From NCBI RefSeq assembly GCF_020164455.1, contig NZ_JAIQWW010000002.1:310001-374000 (forward strand): a DNA stretch of 64,000 bases, read 5' to 3'. The translations under genes and the position numbers were made by a program. The notes below the pieces were generated by a model. That model saw only the letters and a list, made by a program, of their open reading frames with translations. It had not been told where the DNA came from and ran no database searches. This DNA is from Phyllobacterium chamaecytisi. GTDB lineage: Bacteria > Pseudomonadota > Alphaproteobacteria > Rhizobiales > Rhizobiaceae. Every line of letters starts with the position of its first letter. Within the stretch, counting starts at the first letter, position 1. Positions 54,576-64,000 of the stretch are shown piece after piece.

Positions 54576-54671
54576 CCGATCTGTCCTCAACTAAAGCGGT
54601 GCAATATTTCAGCTTTGTTGGCGTGGTAGCCATGCTAAGCCTTGGCGAGTGACAGGGAGCATGAGTCGCAT

Positions 54672-55448
54672 ATGAGAAAAGCGGATTGGTCGCCTGACCA
54701 GTATCTGAAATTCGAGGACGAGCGCACCCGCCCGGCAAATGACCTGCTATCCGCCGTTCCCAATCAGAATGTGAAATTTGCAATGGACCTCGGCTGCGGC
54801 CCGGGCAATTCCACCGAACTGATTGTAAAGCGGTATCCACATGCTGAAGTCCTTGGGATCGATTCTTCTGCGGATATGACCGCCAAGGCAAAGGAGCGAC
54901 TGCCGGGCTGCGAATTCGCGGTTGCCGACATTGATGTGTGGCAGCCGCACAGGAATGCCGATCTTATCTACGCCAATGCCGTTATGCAGTGGCTTCCGGA
55001 CCACGACCGGCTTTTCCCGCGGCTGATGGGTTTTCTGAGTAAAGGAGGTTCCCTGGCGATACAGATGCCAGATAATCTGCAGGAGGCGACACATATCGCC
55101 ATGCGGGAAGTGGCGGCTGACGAACGCTGGGCTGCAAGGGTAACGCAGGCGGATGCCACTCGCAGCGAAATAGGCACAGCGTCATTCTACTATCAATTGC
55201 TACGGCCCCATTGCCAACACATCGACATTTGGCGCACGACCTATCATCATCCGTTGCAAGGGCTGGATGGCATCATTGAATGGTTTAAGGGTTCAGGGTT
55301 ACGCCCGTATCTTTCTCTGCTCAACGACGATGAACGCGCAGATTTTCTTGACAAGTACAGGCAACGTTTGGCTCAATCCTACAAGCCGATGGATGACGGG
55401 ATAGTGCTGTTGCCATTCCCTCGCATATTCATCGTTGCGACGCGGTAA
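54672..55448 (+). CDS. tam: Trans-aconitate 2-methyltransferase
   Basis: A 258-residue SAM-dependent methyltransferase. The SAM motif is FAMDLGCGPGNSTELI (about 36-51), then LGIDSSADM and LIYANAVMQWLPDH. The opening DWSPDQYLKFEDERTRPANDLL is typical of Tam, and length matches the E. coli enzyme (252). It detoxifies trans-aconitate, an aconitase inhibitor. The ATG at 54672 is preferred to the TTG at 54642 since it begins near the family start, although the ribosome site is distant. Confidence 0.92.
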   Translation: MRKADWSPDQYLKFEDERTRPANDLLSAVPNQNVKFAMDLGCGPGNSTELIVKRYPHAEVLGIDSSADMTAKAKERLPGCEFAVADIDVWQPHRNADLIYANAVMQWLPDHDRLFPRLMGFLSKGGSLAIQMPDNLQEATHIAMREVAADERWAARVTQADATRSEIGTASFYYQLLRPHCQHIDIWRTTYHHPLQGLDGIIEWFKGSGLRPYLSLLNDDERADFLDKYRQRLAQSYKPMDDGIVLLPFPRIFIVATR

Positions 55449-55704
55449 ATCCATCATAAAGCTCAAGAAAATATTGAAGGTGTTTCGCAAATGAATGCGG
55501 AATAGGTGCCTAGCATCGCCGTGACGAAAATCGCACAATCCCATCCGCAGTGGCGACACTGAGGAGCGGCGGTATGCGGAGGAGTGTATGCCTGCCATCT
55601 CTTGATAGGAGAATTATCGAAAACTCAAAAGAGGCAGTCTGCATTGACGCGTAGCGCGCTTGTCAGGCAACCGGAGACTTAGGCTTTTGCCAAGGGGAGG
55701 AATT
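55449..55704. other. Leader region upstream of the purine permease
   Basis: 256 bases. I looked for a purine-type riboswitch and did not recognise one. A possible long-range stem TGCCATCTCTT / AAGAGGCA lies around 55589-55638. Otherwise unassigned. Confidence 0.4.
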
Positions 55705-56997
55705 ATGCTCGAAAAGCTTTTCAAGCTTAACGACCACGACACATCGGTACGCACGGAAGTGTTGGCAGGACTGACGACGTTCCTGACGATGTCGTATATC
55801 ATTTTCGTCAATCCAGAGATCTTGTCCTCGACGGGGATGGATCGCAATGCTGTGTTTGTCGCGACCTGTATCGCCGCTGCACTCGGTTCGGGCGTGATGG
55901 CGCTGGTTGCCAATTGGCCGATCGGCATGGCACCCGGAATGGGCCTCAACGCCTTCTTCGCCTTTACGGTCGTAGCGGCGATGGGTTTCAGCTGGCAGCA
56001 GGCGCTCGGAGCCGTGTTCATCTCGGGCTGCATCTTTCTGCTTCTGACAGTAACCGGAATACGTCGCTGGCTTGTCGCAGGCATTCCCAAATCGTTGCGA
56101 AGTGCGATTGCGGCGGGTATCGGCCTCTTCCTCGCATTCATTGCGTTGAAAAATTCCGGCATCGTCGTCGCAAATCCTGCGACATTCGTTGGTTTGGGTC
56201 ATCTTGGAAGTACAGGAGCCTTGCTCGCGATCCTGGGCTTCTTCGTCATCGCCGCGCTCGATGCGCTCAAAGTTCGCGGGGCAATTCTGATCGGCATTCT
56301 AGTTGTGACGGTCCTGTCGATGATCCTTGGCGTGAGTGAGTTCAAGGGCGTATTTTCAGCGCCGCCAAGTCTGGCGCCAACCTTCCTCCAACTTGATATC
56401 ATGGGTGCGTTGCATACCGGGCTTCTTCAGGTCATCCTCGTATTCGTGCTTGTCGAGGTGTTTGATGCGACCGGAACCTTGATCGGCGTCAGCAAGCGTG
56501 CCGGGCTTATCGAAGAGGGAAAACCGAACAATCTTGGCCGCGCATTGTTTGCTGACAGCACGGCCATCGTCGCCGGCTCGTTGCTCGGGACCAGCAGCAC
56601 GACCGCCTATGTCGAAAGTGCCTCGGGCGTTCAAGCTGGCGGTCGCACAGGTTTGACCGCGTTGACCATTGCGGTGCTGTTCCTGGCGGCGCTGTTCATC
56701 TCGCCACTCGCGGCTTCCGTGCCGGGTTATGCGACTGCTCCAGCGTTGCTCTATGTGGCGGGGCTCATGATGCATGAACTCGTCGATATCGAATGGGGTG
56801 ATGTCACTGAGTCGACCCCGGCAGCGATTACCGCTTTGATGATCCCCTTCACATATTCGATAGCGAACGGTCTCGCCTTCGGGTTCATCAGCTATGTCGT
56901 GTTGAAGACATTCACCGGCAAGGCAAGTGTTGTGCACCCCGCGACATGGCTTGTGGCTGCGCTCTTTGTTATAAAGTTCGCGCTGTTTCCCGGCTGA
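55705..56997 (+). CDS. NCS2-family purine permease (AzgA/PbuG-like)
   Basis: A 430-residue inner-membrane transporter with about 12-14 segments. Family signatures: TFLTMSYIIFVNPEILS (about 24-40), MAPGMGLNAFFAFTV (about 75-89), and FDATGTLIGVSKRAG (about 254-268). GGGGAGG lies four bases before the ATG. It stands upstream of purine-catabolism genes, which supports uptake of hypoxanthine, guanine or adenine. Confidence 0.9.
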   Translation: MLEKLFKLNDHDTSVRTEVLAGLTTFLTMSYIIFVNPEILSSTGMDRNAVFVATCIAAALGSGVMALVANWPIGMAPGMGLNAFFAFTVVAAMGFSWQQALGAVFISGCIFLLLTVTGIRRWLVAGIPKSLRSAIAAGIGLFLAFIALKNSGIVVANPATFVGLGHLGSTGALLAILGFFVIAALDALKVRGAILIGILVVTVLSMILGVSEFKGVFSAPPSLAPTFLQLDIMGALHTGLLQVILVFVLVEVFDATGTLIGVSKRAGLIEEGKPNNLGRALFADSTAIVAGSLLGTSSTTAYVESASGVQAGGRTGLTALTIAVLFLAALFISPLAASVPGYATAPALLYVAGLMMHELVDIEWGDVTESTPAAITALMIPFTYSIANGLAFGFISYVVLKTFTGKASVVHPATWLVAALFVIKFALFPG

Positions 56998-57087
56998 CTT
57001 TACAATCCGGCGCGGATGCGGCGATTGCGTCGCATCCGCGCCATTGCTATTTTCGATATTGGATAGTCTCTGATCAGAAAGTCACCG

Positions 57088-57690
57088 ATGGAACAGCAGG
57101 CCATGAGCAACCTGATTGAGGTACTGCTTGATACGATCGACCGCCGGATTATTCCAAAAACCGAGAGCGGCGTAGCCGCCGGGAACAAGATCTTCGGCGC
57201 GGCGCTGCTGCGCAAATCGGATCTGTCGCTTGTCTTGGCAGAGACCAACAATGAGACGGAAAACCCGCTATGGCATGGCGAGGTTCATACGTTGAAGCGG
57301 TTCTTTGAGATGGAGAGGGATACCCGCCCAGATCCGCGCGAACTGATTTTCTTGTCGACCCACGAACCCTGTTCCATGTGCCTTTCGGCTATCACTTGGG
57401 CAGGTTTTGACAATTTCTACTACTTCTTCAGCCACGAAGATTCACGTGATGCATTCGCAATCCCGCATGATCTCAAAATCTTGAAGGAGGTTTTCACGCT
57501 GGAACCGGGCGGCTACAACAAGGAAAACGCGTTCTGGAACAGCTATTCCATCCACAAGATGATTGCGGAGCTTCCGGAACCGGATCGCGATAGGCTGCAA
57601 AAACGCGCTGCGGCAATCAGTGCGAAATATGCCGAACTCTCTGAGCAGTATCAGGCCAGCAAGGAAAAAAACTCAATTCCGCTGAACTGA
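57088..57690 (+). CDS. Cytidine/deoxycytidylate-type deaminase, probable purine deaminase
   Basis: A 200-residue zinc deaminase with the motif WHGEVHT (catalytic Glu after H64) and PCSMC (about 94-98). The C-terminal helical tail from about 150 is longer than in TadA. Because it lies between a purine permease and the ureide genes it may deaminate guanine or a related base; the substrate is not certain. A terminator hairpin follows. Confidence 0.82.
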   Translation: MEQQAMSNLIEVLLDTIDRRIIPKTESGVAAGNKIFGAALLRKSDLSLVLAETNNETENPLWHGEVHTLKRFFEMERDTRPDPRELIFLSTHEPCSMCLSAITWAGFDNFYYFFSHEDSRDAFAIPHDLKILKEVFTLEPGGYNKENAFWNSYSIHKMIAELPEPDRDRLQKRAAAISAKYAELSEQYQASKEKNSIPLN

Positions 57691-57705
57691 TCCTCGACAT
57701 CTATG

Positions 57706-57740
57706 AAAAAGGCCGCCTTCCTGAGGAGGGCGGCCTTTTT
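57706..57740. terminator. Bidirectional Rho-independent terminator
   Basis: AAAAAGGCCGCC stem pairing with GGCGGCCTTTTT around an 11-base loop region, with T runs on both strands. It lies between the convergent deaminase and ureidoglycolate lyase genes. Confidence 0.9.
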
Positions 57741-57758
57741 TGCGTGTGTTGTTCGGCG

Positions 57759-58244
57759 TTAGCGAATAAGAAACGCCTCGGGATAGAAATGCTCCTGCAG
57801 ATTGACGCCGTCGCCGCCCCTGTCGATCACAACAAAGTCTGACTGCCCCTGCAGCGGCGTCAGAATGCCGTGCCACACGTTGCGATGAATATTCACGCCC
57901 TGGCCCGGTTCCGTCAGAAAGGCGACAGGGTCGCTTGGGCCATCCGGCTGGTCGTGGGCTGCAACCACGAGAAACGGATTGCCTGACAGGGGCACGAAGG
58001 CCTGACTGCCGAGGGGATGCCGCTCGACCATTTCCAGCTTGAGGGGCAGTTCATAAGGCTTGCCGCGTAGCAGGCTTATCAAAGTATGTGCATTTTCTCC
58101 CGTCGTCTCGACCTTGGCCAGATCATGGTAGCGCATGCACATGCCATGATTGATGGGAAAGCTGCTTGCGCCTTCGATCTCAATGACATCGCCGAAAGGC
58201 GCAAACGCCTCCCGGGTCAACGGTTGAATGACGATCTCGCGCAT
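57759..58244 (-). CDS. allA: Ureidoglycolate lyase
   Basis: A 161-residue cupin-like enzyme splitting ureidoglycolate to glyoxylate and urea. Family segments: PLTREAFAPFGDVIE (8-22), ERHPLGSQAFVPLSG (about 74-88), GVNIHRNVWHGILTPL (about 115-130). It ends the reverse operon uraD/puuE - alc - allA. Confidence 0.94.
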   Translation of the reverse strand: MREIVIQPLTREAFAPFGDVIEIEGASSFPINHGMCMRYHDLAKVETTGENAHTLISLLRGKPYELPLKLEMVERHPLGSQAFVPLSGNPFLVVAAHDQPDGPSDPVAFLTEPGQGVNIHRNVWHGILTPLQGQSDFVVIDRGGDGVNLQEHFYPEAFLIR

Positions 58245-58248
58245 AGAA

Positions 58249-59262
58249 TTAACCGCGCGCGATTTTGCCGAACAGCCGCAACCGGCTCACGCCGCCATCC
58301 GGGTAGATGTTGAAGCGAGCGTGCGTCACTGCACCGTTTTGCTTGATATGGTTGCCGCCATATTCGTGAATGTTGTCCGCGGACAACTTCTGGACAGGCA
58401 GAATCTCTTCCCAGAACATGGACGAAGCGACAACCAGTTCGTCGAGGCTCTCGCCGGCATCGCCAAGATCGGCGACCTGAATCGAGCAGGCATCCGGATA
58501 GTTCCCCTTGAAGTGGGCCGTATCCACAATTGCACTTTCAATTGTTCCGCGCGCGGCAAGCTTGATGATGATCCAGTCATTGCCTGGCTCACGTCTGCGG
58601 CGTGTTTCCCAGCCGTCGCCCATGTTGATGCCGCGGCCCGGCGCGAGCAGGCGCTGATAGCCATAATGTGCATTAGACATGGCGACGACGCGGCCACCAA
58701 GTAACGACGACGCGAGATCGACGGCCTCACCATTGACGCTGTCAATGTCCAGCGACGGCTGACCGTAGACACGCAAGCGAGCAACGCCGCCGTCCGGATG
58801 TATGTGCAGGCGAACATGGGTCCACACTTGCTTGGAGCTGCAAGTAAAATAGTGGTGCGAACTGGCGCCGAGTTGACTCAATCCGAGCACCTCCGTCCAC
58901 AAGGTGGCTTCGCCAGGTTTGCCCGTTGTATTACAAGCTTCGATACGGCAGGCAGGAGGGTAGTTCCCCGTGAAATGGGCTGTGTCGACATCGAAACCGG
59001 CGATGGTGCCCGGCGCGGCAAGCTGGACGACCGCATAATCATGTCCACTGCTGCGTCGCCGGCGCGTTTCCCAACCGTCCATCCACTTGCCGTTGTCGTC
59101 GAATTTTTCAGGATAGAAAATTGCAGGCTCGTCGCTCAGCATGCGTTCCAGCGGTGCAAAGAACTCATCGGTCGCGAACATCGGCTTTGCCCCGAGGCCA
59201 GCCGATGCAAGATTGATCGAGTTACGGGCGAATGCGGGGATATCTTCATTGGTGTTTGACAT
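58249..59262 (-). CDS. alc: Allantoicase
   Basis: A 337-residue enzyme hydrolysing allantoate to ureidoglycolate and urea. Two repeated jelly-roll halves each contain MDGWETRRRR / MGDGWETRRRREPG and the DTAHFKGNYP segment (about 97 and 250). The ATG at 59262 is chosen as GAGG lies eight bases upstream; the first ATG at 59268 is too close to that site. It lies nine bases after the fusion gene. Confidence 0.94.
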   Translation of the reverse strand: MSNTNEDIPAFARNSINLASAGLGAKPMFATDEFFAPLERMLSDEPAIFYPEKFDDNGKWMDGWETRRRRSSGHDYAVVQLAAPGTIAGFDVDTAHFTGNYPPACRIEACNTTGKPGEATLWTEVLGLSQLGASSHHYFTCSSKQVWTHVRLHIHPDGGVARLRVYGQPSLDIDSVNGEAVDLASSLLGGRVVAMSNAHYGYQRLLAPGRGINMGDGWETRRRREPGNDWIIIKLAARGTIESAIVDTAHFKGNYPDACSIQVADLGDAGESLDELVVASSMFWEEILPVQKLSADNIHEYGGNHIKQNGAVTHARFNIYPDGGVSRLRLFGKIARG

Positions 59263-59271
59263 TTTCATTCC

Positions 59272-60693
59272 TCAGTTTGCCAGCATGTCTTGAAGGCGCA
59301 GAAGAGCAATCTTCTCCACCTCCCGGCACGCTGTGTTGAATTCTGTCTGGCGGTCATTGGCGATCCGCGTTTTAAAGGCGGAAAGGATTTCGTCTTTGCC
59401 TCGGCCTTTGACCGCGATGATGAATGGAAATCCGAAGGTTTCGACATAGCGCGCATTGAGAGCGGTGAACTTCTCTCGCTCGTTGTCTGTTAACTCATCC
59501 AGGCCTGCGGACGCCTGTTCCAGTGCAGAGCTTTCCGTCAGGCGTTTGGCTTGCGCCAGTTTTCCGGCAAGGTCTGGGTGAGCATTCAAGACGCCGAGAC
59601 GTTCGTTGTCGGAAGAGTTGCGAAATGCCGTGCAAAGCGCTGCGTGCAGGCCAGTGACGTTATCGTGGGATGGTCCGAGCTCGGCAGCGTATGCCCGTTT
59701 TGCGATCCAGTCTGAGTGTTCGAACACCCCGCCAAAGCAATAGACGAATGCGTCCTCGGACATTGTCGATGGCTGCACTCGCTGCGTTTTATACGGGTGG
59801 TTCGTGGCCCAGTGCTGCGCGATGTCAATGCGACGAGCGAGCCAGACCTTCTCGTGGCTTTTTACGTAGTCGATGAACCGGGCCAGGGCCGCGACGCGTC
59901 CGGGCCTGCCGACCAGGCGGCAATGGAGACCAATGCTCATCATCTTGGGCGAACCCGCTTCACCTTCCGCGTACAAGGTATCGAAACTGTCCTTCAGATA
60001 GGAAAAGAACTGGTCGCCGGCATTGAACCCTTGCGGGGTTGCGAACCGCATATCGTTGGCATCGAGTGTATAGGGAATGACGAGTTGATGGTGGCCGCCG
60101 AACTCGTGCCAATACGGCAGGTCGTCGGCATAGGAATCGGAAACATAGTCGAAGCCGCCTTCTTCGGTCACCAGATCGACTGTGTTCGCCGAGCATCGAC
60201 CCGTGTACCAGCCGCGGGGACGTTCACCGGTAACGGCAGTGTGGATGCGGATCGCTTCGAGCATGTGTTCATGCTCAGCCTCAGCGCTGCAATCCTTGTA
60301 GTCGATCCATTTCAGGCCGTGCGATGCGATCTCCCAGCCTGCATCGAGCATGGCTCGAACCTGCGAGGGCGACCGCTGCAGGGCCGTCGCCACGCCATAG
60401 ACCGTTACCGGCACGTTCTTCGTTGTCAGCAAGCGATGCAGGCGCCAAAACCCGGCGCGTGCGCCATACTCGTAGATCGACTCCATGTTCCAGTGACGCT
60501 GATTTGGCCACGCCTGCGCCCCGACAATCTCTGACAGGAAAGCTTCAGAGGCGGCGTCGCCATGCAAGACACAGTTTTCGCCACCTTCCTCGTAGTTGAC
60601 GACAAGCTGGACGGCGATGCGCGCATTATCTGGCCAGTTGGCCGACGGTGGATTTGCACCGTAGCCATGCATGTCGCGCGGATATCTCGCCAA
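59272..60693 (-). CDS. Fusion of allantoinase PuuE and OHCU decarboxylase
   Basis: A 473-residue bifunctional protein. Residues 1-305 form a polysaccharide-deacetylase-fold allantoinase ([32 protein letters not shown] near 118-131, RPRGWYTGR). Residues about 312-473 are 2-oxo-4-hydroxy-4-carboxy-5-ureidoimidazoline decarboxylase ([29 protein letters not shown]; His in NAHPDL). The fusion joins two non-adjacent steps of urate breakdown (UraD, then allantoinase). It is divergent from hiuH and the xdh genes. Confidence 0.94.
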   Translation of the reverse strand: MARYPRDMHGYGANPPSANWPDNARIAVQLVVNYEEGGENCVLHGDAASEAFLSEIVGAQAWPNQRHWNMESIYEYGARAGFWRLHRLLTTKNVPVTVYGVATALQRSPSQVRAMLDAGWEIASHGLKWIDYKDCSAEAEHEHMLEAIRIHTAVTGERPRGWYTGRCSANTVDLVTEEGGFDYVSDSYADDLPYWHEFGGHHQLVIPYTLDANDMRFATPQGFNAGDQFFSYLKDSFDTLYAEGEAGSPKMMSIGLHCRLVGRPGRVAALARFIDYVKSHEKVWLARRIDIAQHWATNHPYKTQRVQPSTMSEDAFVYCFGGVFEHSDWIAKRAYAAELGPSHDNVTGLHAALCTAFRNSSDNERLGVLNAHPDLAGKLAQAKRLTESSALEQASAGLDELTDNEREKFTALNARYVETFGFPFIIAVKGRGKDEILSAFKTRIANDRQTEFNTACREVEKIALLRLQDMLAN

Positions 60694-60867
60694 GGTGGGT
60701 CCCTCCTCAAATCGCTATTCCACCCTGAATACCCAAATAATGGACGAAGCATTCCCCCAGAAAATTTTGAAAGTCCTGCAATCAGGCGCTGCCTACCCGG
60801 GACTGATGCCAAGGGGCACATTGAGCGATGGAAATTGAAAAGTACTCCGCGGGAGGGAGGAATACAC

Positions 60868-61239
60868 ATGAGCCTTCACGATGAAGCTGCCGGTCGCCTG
60901 ACGACCCATGTGCTTGACACGGCCAGCGGCAAGCCTGCCGCCAGGTTGCGGATCGATCTCTTTCGCGTCGATGGCGAGCGCCTTCTTCCTCTGCACAGCA
61001 CACGCACTAATGAAGATGGACGCTGCAACAAACCATTATTGACCGGCGCTGATATGCGCTCAGGTGCTTACGAACTCCGCTTTCATGTAGGCGAATATTT
61101 CGGCAGCCAACCTGCAAATGGCCAGACGCCGTTTCTCGATGTGGTCCCGATCCGCTTCGGCATCGATGACGAGAACGTTCACTATCACGTGCCGCTGCTC
61201 GTCGCGCCCTTCGGCTATTCAACCTATCGCGGGAGTTGA
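60868..61239 (+). CDS. hiuH: 5-Hydroxyisourate hydrolase
   Basis: A 123-residue transthyretin-like enzyme converting 5-hydroxyisourate to OHCU. Conserved signatures: [14 protein letters not shown] (11-24), EDGRC near 49 and the C-terminal YRGS. GGGAGG is seven bases before the ATG. Upstream codons in frame are shadows of the divergent gene's leader. It lies six bases before xdhA. Confidence 0.95.
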   Translation: MSLHDEAAGRLTTHVLDTASGKPAARLRIDLFRVDGERLLPLHSTRTNEDGRCNKPLLTGADMRSGAYELRFHVGEYFGSQPANGQTPFLDVVPIRFGIDDENVHYHVPLLVAPFGYSTYRGS

Positions 61240-61245
61240 CCTCAG

Positions 61246-62724
61246 ATGGAAGTCCAGATCCGCAATAGCATCCGGTTTCTGCTCAACGACAAGGTTGTCG
61301 AGCGCACAGATGTTTCCCCGACCGAAACGCTTCTCGATTTTCTCCGGCTCGACCGCAAACTGAGGGGCACCAAGGAAGGGTGCGCCGAGGGCGACTGTGG
61401 AGCGTGCACAGTCCTCGTCGGACGCCTGTTCAATGGCCAGCTCAAATATGAATCGGTCAACGCCTGCATCCGTTTCGTTGGCTCTCTGGATGGTTGCCAT
61501 GTCGTGACGGTCGAGGCACTCGCTGGATCGGATGGGACATTGCATCCGGTGCAGCAGGCGATGGTTGACACTCATGCGTCGCAGTGCGGTTTCTGCACAC
61601 CCGGCTTCGTCATGTCGCTCTACGGTCTTTGGATGCAAAATCCGAAGCCGAATATCCAGGAAATCGAAAAGGCTCTGCAGGGCAATCTCTGCCGTTGCAC
61701 TGGCTATGCCGCAATCATCCGGGCCGCGGAAAGCGTTACCGCCATTGGCGATCTGAACAGGGATCCACTTGTCACTGAGCGTGCACGCGTTACCGAACAA
61801 CTGCTTACCTTGAAAGATGGCAAGCGCGTTGTGGTCGGGGAGGGCAGACAACAGCTTGTACTTCCCGCCAACGTTGATGATTTCGCCGATGCGCTGGAAC
61901 ACGATCCAGGCGCGACGATTGTCGCGGGCTCGACCGATGTCGGGCTCTGGGTGACGAAGTTCATGCGCGAGATCGGCCCGGTGGTCTTCCTGTCGCATCT
62001 CGATGACTTGCGGCTGATAACAGAGGGTGACGATGGTCTGACGCTTGGTGCAGGCGTAAGTTACACCGACGCATATCCCGTCATCATTCGCCATTTCCCG
62101 CAGTTGACAGAGCTCTGGAACCGCATTGGCGGTGAGCAGGTTCGCAACATGGGGACTGTCGGTGGCAACGTCGCCAACGGCTCGCCAATCGGCGATACGC
62201 CGCCGGCCTTGATAGGCCTTGGTGCGACAGTTCAATTGCGCAAGGGTAACAATCGCCGCTCCGTTCCAATTGAGAAATACTTTATCGAGTATGGCAAACA
62301 GGATCGTGCACTCGGCGAGTTCGTGGAAGCGATCCATATCCCTTATCTCGATGTCGAGGACCTTTACGGTGTGTACAAGATTTCCAAACGTTTGGACGAA
62401 GACATTTCGTCGGTCTGCGGCGCATTCCGGATTTCTCTCGACGAACGAGGCCGGGTGGAGAATGCAATCATCGCATTTGGCGGGATGGCCGGAACTCCCA
62501 AGCGTGCAAGTGCGGTCGAGGCATCGTTGACCGGCGCCGTTTGGGATGAGGGCGCTATTGAAAAGGCAGCAGCAGTTTTCGCCGATGATTTCACGCCGCT
62601 GACGGATTGGCGCGCTTCTGCTGACTATCGCCTCTTGGTCGCAAAGAACCTGTTGCGGCGCTTCTACCTTGAGACAGGCGGCGAGCATGTCCGGTTGAAC
62701 CGCTACGAAGCGGCATTTGGGTGA
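61246..62724 (+). CDS. xdhA: Xanthine dehydrogenase small subunit (Fe-S and FAD)
   Basis: A 492-residue subunit. Plant-type 2Fe-2S cluster ligands are in GCAEGDCGACTV (C46, C51, C54), the second cluster in CGFCTPGF and CRCTGY (about 113-152). The FAD domain starts near 200 with VAGSTDVGLWVTK and GTVGGNVANGSPIGD (about 306-320). It transfers electrons from the molybdenum subunit encoded next to NAD. GGGAG lies ten bases upstream of the ATG. Confidence 0.96.
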   Translation: MEVQIRNSIRFLLNDKVVERTDVSPTETLLDFLRLDRKLRGTKEGCAEGDCGACTVLVGRLFNGQLKYESVNACIRFVGSLDGCHVVTVEALAGSDGTLHPVQQAMVDTHASQCGFCTPGFVMSLYGLWMQNPKPNIQEIEKALQGNLCRCTGYAAIIRAAESVTAIGDLNRDPLVTERARVTEQLLTLKDGKRVVVGEGRQQLVLPANVDDFADALEHDPGATIVAGSTDVGLWVTKFMREIGPVVFLSHLDDLRLITEGDDGLTLGAGVSYTDAYPVIIRHFPQLTELWNRIGGEQVRNMGTVGGNVANGSPIGDTPPALIGLGATVQLRKGNNRRSVPIEKYFIEYGKQDRALGEFVEAIHIPYLDVEDLYGVYKISKRLDEDISSVCGAFRISLDERGRVENAIIAFGGMAGTPKRASAVEASLTGAVWDEGAIEKAAAVFADDFTPLTDWRASADYRLLVAKNLLRRFYLETGGEHVRLNRYEAAFG

Positions 62725-62734
62725 GGAGCGCGCA

Positions 62735-64000
62735 ATGAATGTGATTCAACCGATTGCCCGCATTCGCGGTGGCATCCATGAAAAGCAACCGCACGAATCC
62801 GGGCATAAGCACGTATCCGGTACGGCCGAGTACATCGACGATATGCCGGAACCATCGGACACGCTCCATGCCTACCTCGGCCTGTCGCAGCGTGCGCACG
62901 CGGAAATCCTGTCCATCGATTTCGAGGCGGTGAAAGCTAGCGCCGGCGTTATTGGCGTGCTGACGGTTGACGATATCCCGGGCCACAACGACGTGAGCCC
63001 CGCAGGTAAACATGACGATCCCGTCTTTGCAGTTGGCAAGGTTGAATTCCATGGCCAACCCATCTTCGCGGTGATTGCAGAAACGCGGCAAATTGCGCGT
63101 CAGGCGGCATCGAAGGTCAAAATCGAGTACCGTGATCTCGACCATGTCACCGACGTACTGGAAGCGGAAAAGGCCAACTATCCGCTGGTGATCGATCCAC
63201 TGAAGCTGGAACGGGGCGACATTGCCGCTGGCCTCGCTGGTGCAAAGAACCGTTTGAGCGGGGAAATGCGCATTGGTGGACAGGATCATTTCTATTTGGA
63301 AGGTCACATTGCCTTCGCCATCCCTGGCGAGGATGACGAGGTGACGGTTTTTTCCTCAACGCAGCACCCGAGCGAAACGCAGCACATGGTTGGCCACGTC
63401 CTCGGCGTGCCCTCAAATGCCGTAACAGTCAACGTAAGACGCATGGGTGGCGGTTTTGGCGGTAAGGAAACGCAGGCCAATCTATTCGCGGCTGTGGCGG
63501 CAATCGCTGCAAAGAAATACCGGCGGGCCGTGAAGATCCGCCCCGATCGCGACGACGATATGGTTGCGACCGGCAAGCGCCACGACTTCCACGTTGCCTA
63601 TGAACTCGGCTTCGACGACGAGGGCCGCATTGAAGCTGTCGATGCGACATTCTCGGCGCGCTGCGGTTTCTCGGCGGACCTTTCCGGTCCAGTGACGGAC
63701 CGTGCTCTCTTCCACGCCGACAATTGCTATTTCTACCCGAATGTCCGGCTGCGTTCGCGACCGTTGAAAACCAATACCGTTTCCAACACGGCTTTTCGTG
63801 GGTTTGGTGGTCCGCAGGGTATGGTCGGCGGCGAGCGCATGATCGAAGAGATCGCCTATGCGCTTGGCAAGGATCCGCTGGAAATTCGCAAGGCCAATTT
63901 CTATGGCGGCGAGGGTCGCAATCTTACGCCGTATCATCAGACGGTCGAAGACAATATCATCCCGCAAATCATTGCGGAGCTTGAAGCAACATCTGATTAC
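62735..64000 (+). CDS. xdhB: Xanthine dehydrogenase molybdopterin subunit, 3'-truncated by the window edge
   Basis: The first 422 residues of the molybdenum-cofactor subunit, open to the last base. It starts MNVIQPIARIRGGIHEKQPHESG with GAGGAG seven bases upstream. HVSGTAEYIDDMPEP (about 26-40), VRRMGGGFGGKETQAN (about 233-248) and NTAFRGFGGPQGM (about 352-364) are molybdopterin and substrate-site segments. It oxidises hypoxanthine and xanthine with XdhA. Confidence 0.95.
   Translation, partial: MNVIQPIARIRGGIHEKQPHESGHKHVSGTAEYIDDMPEPSDTLHAYLGLSQRAHAEILSIDFEAVKASAGVIGVLTVDDIPGHNDVSPAGKHDDPVFAVGKVEFHGQPIFAVIAETRQIARQAASKVKIEYRDLDHVTDVLEAEKANYPLVIDPLKLERGDIAAGLAGAKNRLSGEMRIGGQDHFYLEGHIAFAIPGEDDEVTVFSSTQHPSETQHMVGHVLGVPSNAVTVNVRRMGGGFGGKETQANLFAAVAAIAAKKYRRAVKIRPDRDDDMVATGKRHDFHVAYELGFDDEGRIEAVDATFSARCGFSADLSGPVTDRALFHADNCYFYPNVRLRSRPLKTNTVSNTAFRGFGGPQGMVGGERMIEEIAYALGKDPLEIRKANFYGGEGRNLTPYHQTVEDNIIPQIIAELEATSDY

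Noticed and set aside
55449-55704. Purine riboswitch upstream of the permease
   Set aside because: No conserved purine-aptamer core could be found by eye.

Overview
The window reads as one chromosome or megaplasmid segment of a methylotrophic, probably facultatively autotrophic alphaproteobacterium of the order Hyphomicrobiales (Rhizobiales). The evidence is red-type (form IC) RubisCO with CbbX, a lanthanide-type methanol dehydrogenase (XoxF), a full pqqABCDE set, the bacterial tetrahydromethanopterin (H4MPT) C1 pathway, and short palindromic repeats of rhizobial style. From memory, the layout recalls the cbb/pqq/xoxF region of Ensifer meliloti pSymB and relatives such as Phyllobacterium. The genus cannot be fixed without a database search.

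Layout. 1-6625: 3' part of a Calvin-cycle operon (cbbT partial, cbbA, cbbL, cbbS, cbbX, cbbE) plus a co-directional thioredoxin-like gene. 6670-7056: a reverse cytochrome c. 7386-12616: a small cysteine protein, an SsuABC/TauABC-type ABC transporter, a Tat-exported metallo-beta-lactamase (MBL) fold protein, a fused SoxYZ-like carrier, and a small reverse cysteine-rich exported protein. 13069-17194: xoxF, xoxG, xoxJ and the CXXCW protein. 17270-20844: pqqA-E, with a 274-bp palindromic element between pqqA and pqqB. 20834-25943 (reverse): a six-gene exported/ABC operon whose composition matches the lanthanide-transport (lut) cluster of Methylobacterium. 26093-44533: H4MPT and methanofuran biosynthesis genes together with the C1 enzymes Fae, MtdB, Mch and FhcBADC.

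How it fits together. XoxF (PQQ and lanthanide) would oxidise methanol in the periplasm and pass electrons through XoxG. Formaldehyde is captured on H4MPT by Fae, oxidised by MtdB and Mch, and released as formate by the Fhc complex. CO2 from formate oxidation could then enter the Calvin cycle encoded at the left edge. Formate dehydrogenase, MtdA, FtfL, a lanthanide TonB receptor and lanmodulin are not in the window.

The right third is different. 45278-49932 holds an MFS exporter and two adjacent phnM-like genes with a hexapeptide acyltransferase. 50196-52849 holds an ECF42-type sigma factor with its YCII partner, a SnoaL-like protein and an SH3b protein. 53346-55448 holds a DUF2865 protein and a trans-aconitate methyltransferase. 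55705-64000 is a purine catabolism cluster: purine permease, deaminase, ureidoglycolate lyase, allantoicase, allantoinase-OHCU decarboxylase fusion, HIU hydrolase and xanthine dehydrogenase (second subunit cut by the window end).

At least five families of imperfect palindromic elements lie between genes; two of them occur twice. No rRNA, tRNA, CRISPR array, insertion sequence or prophage was seen.
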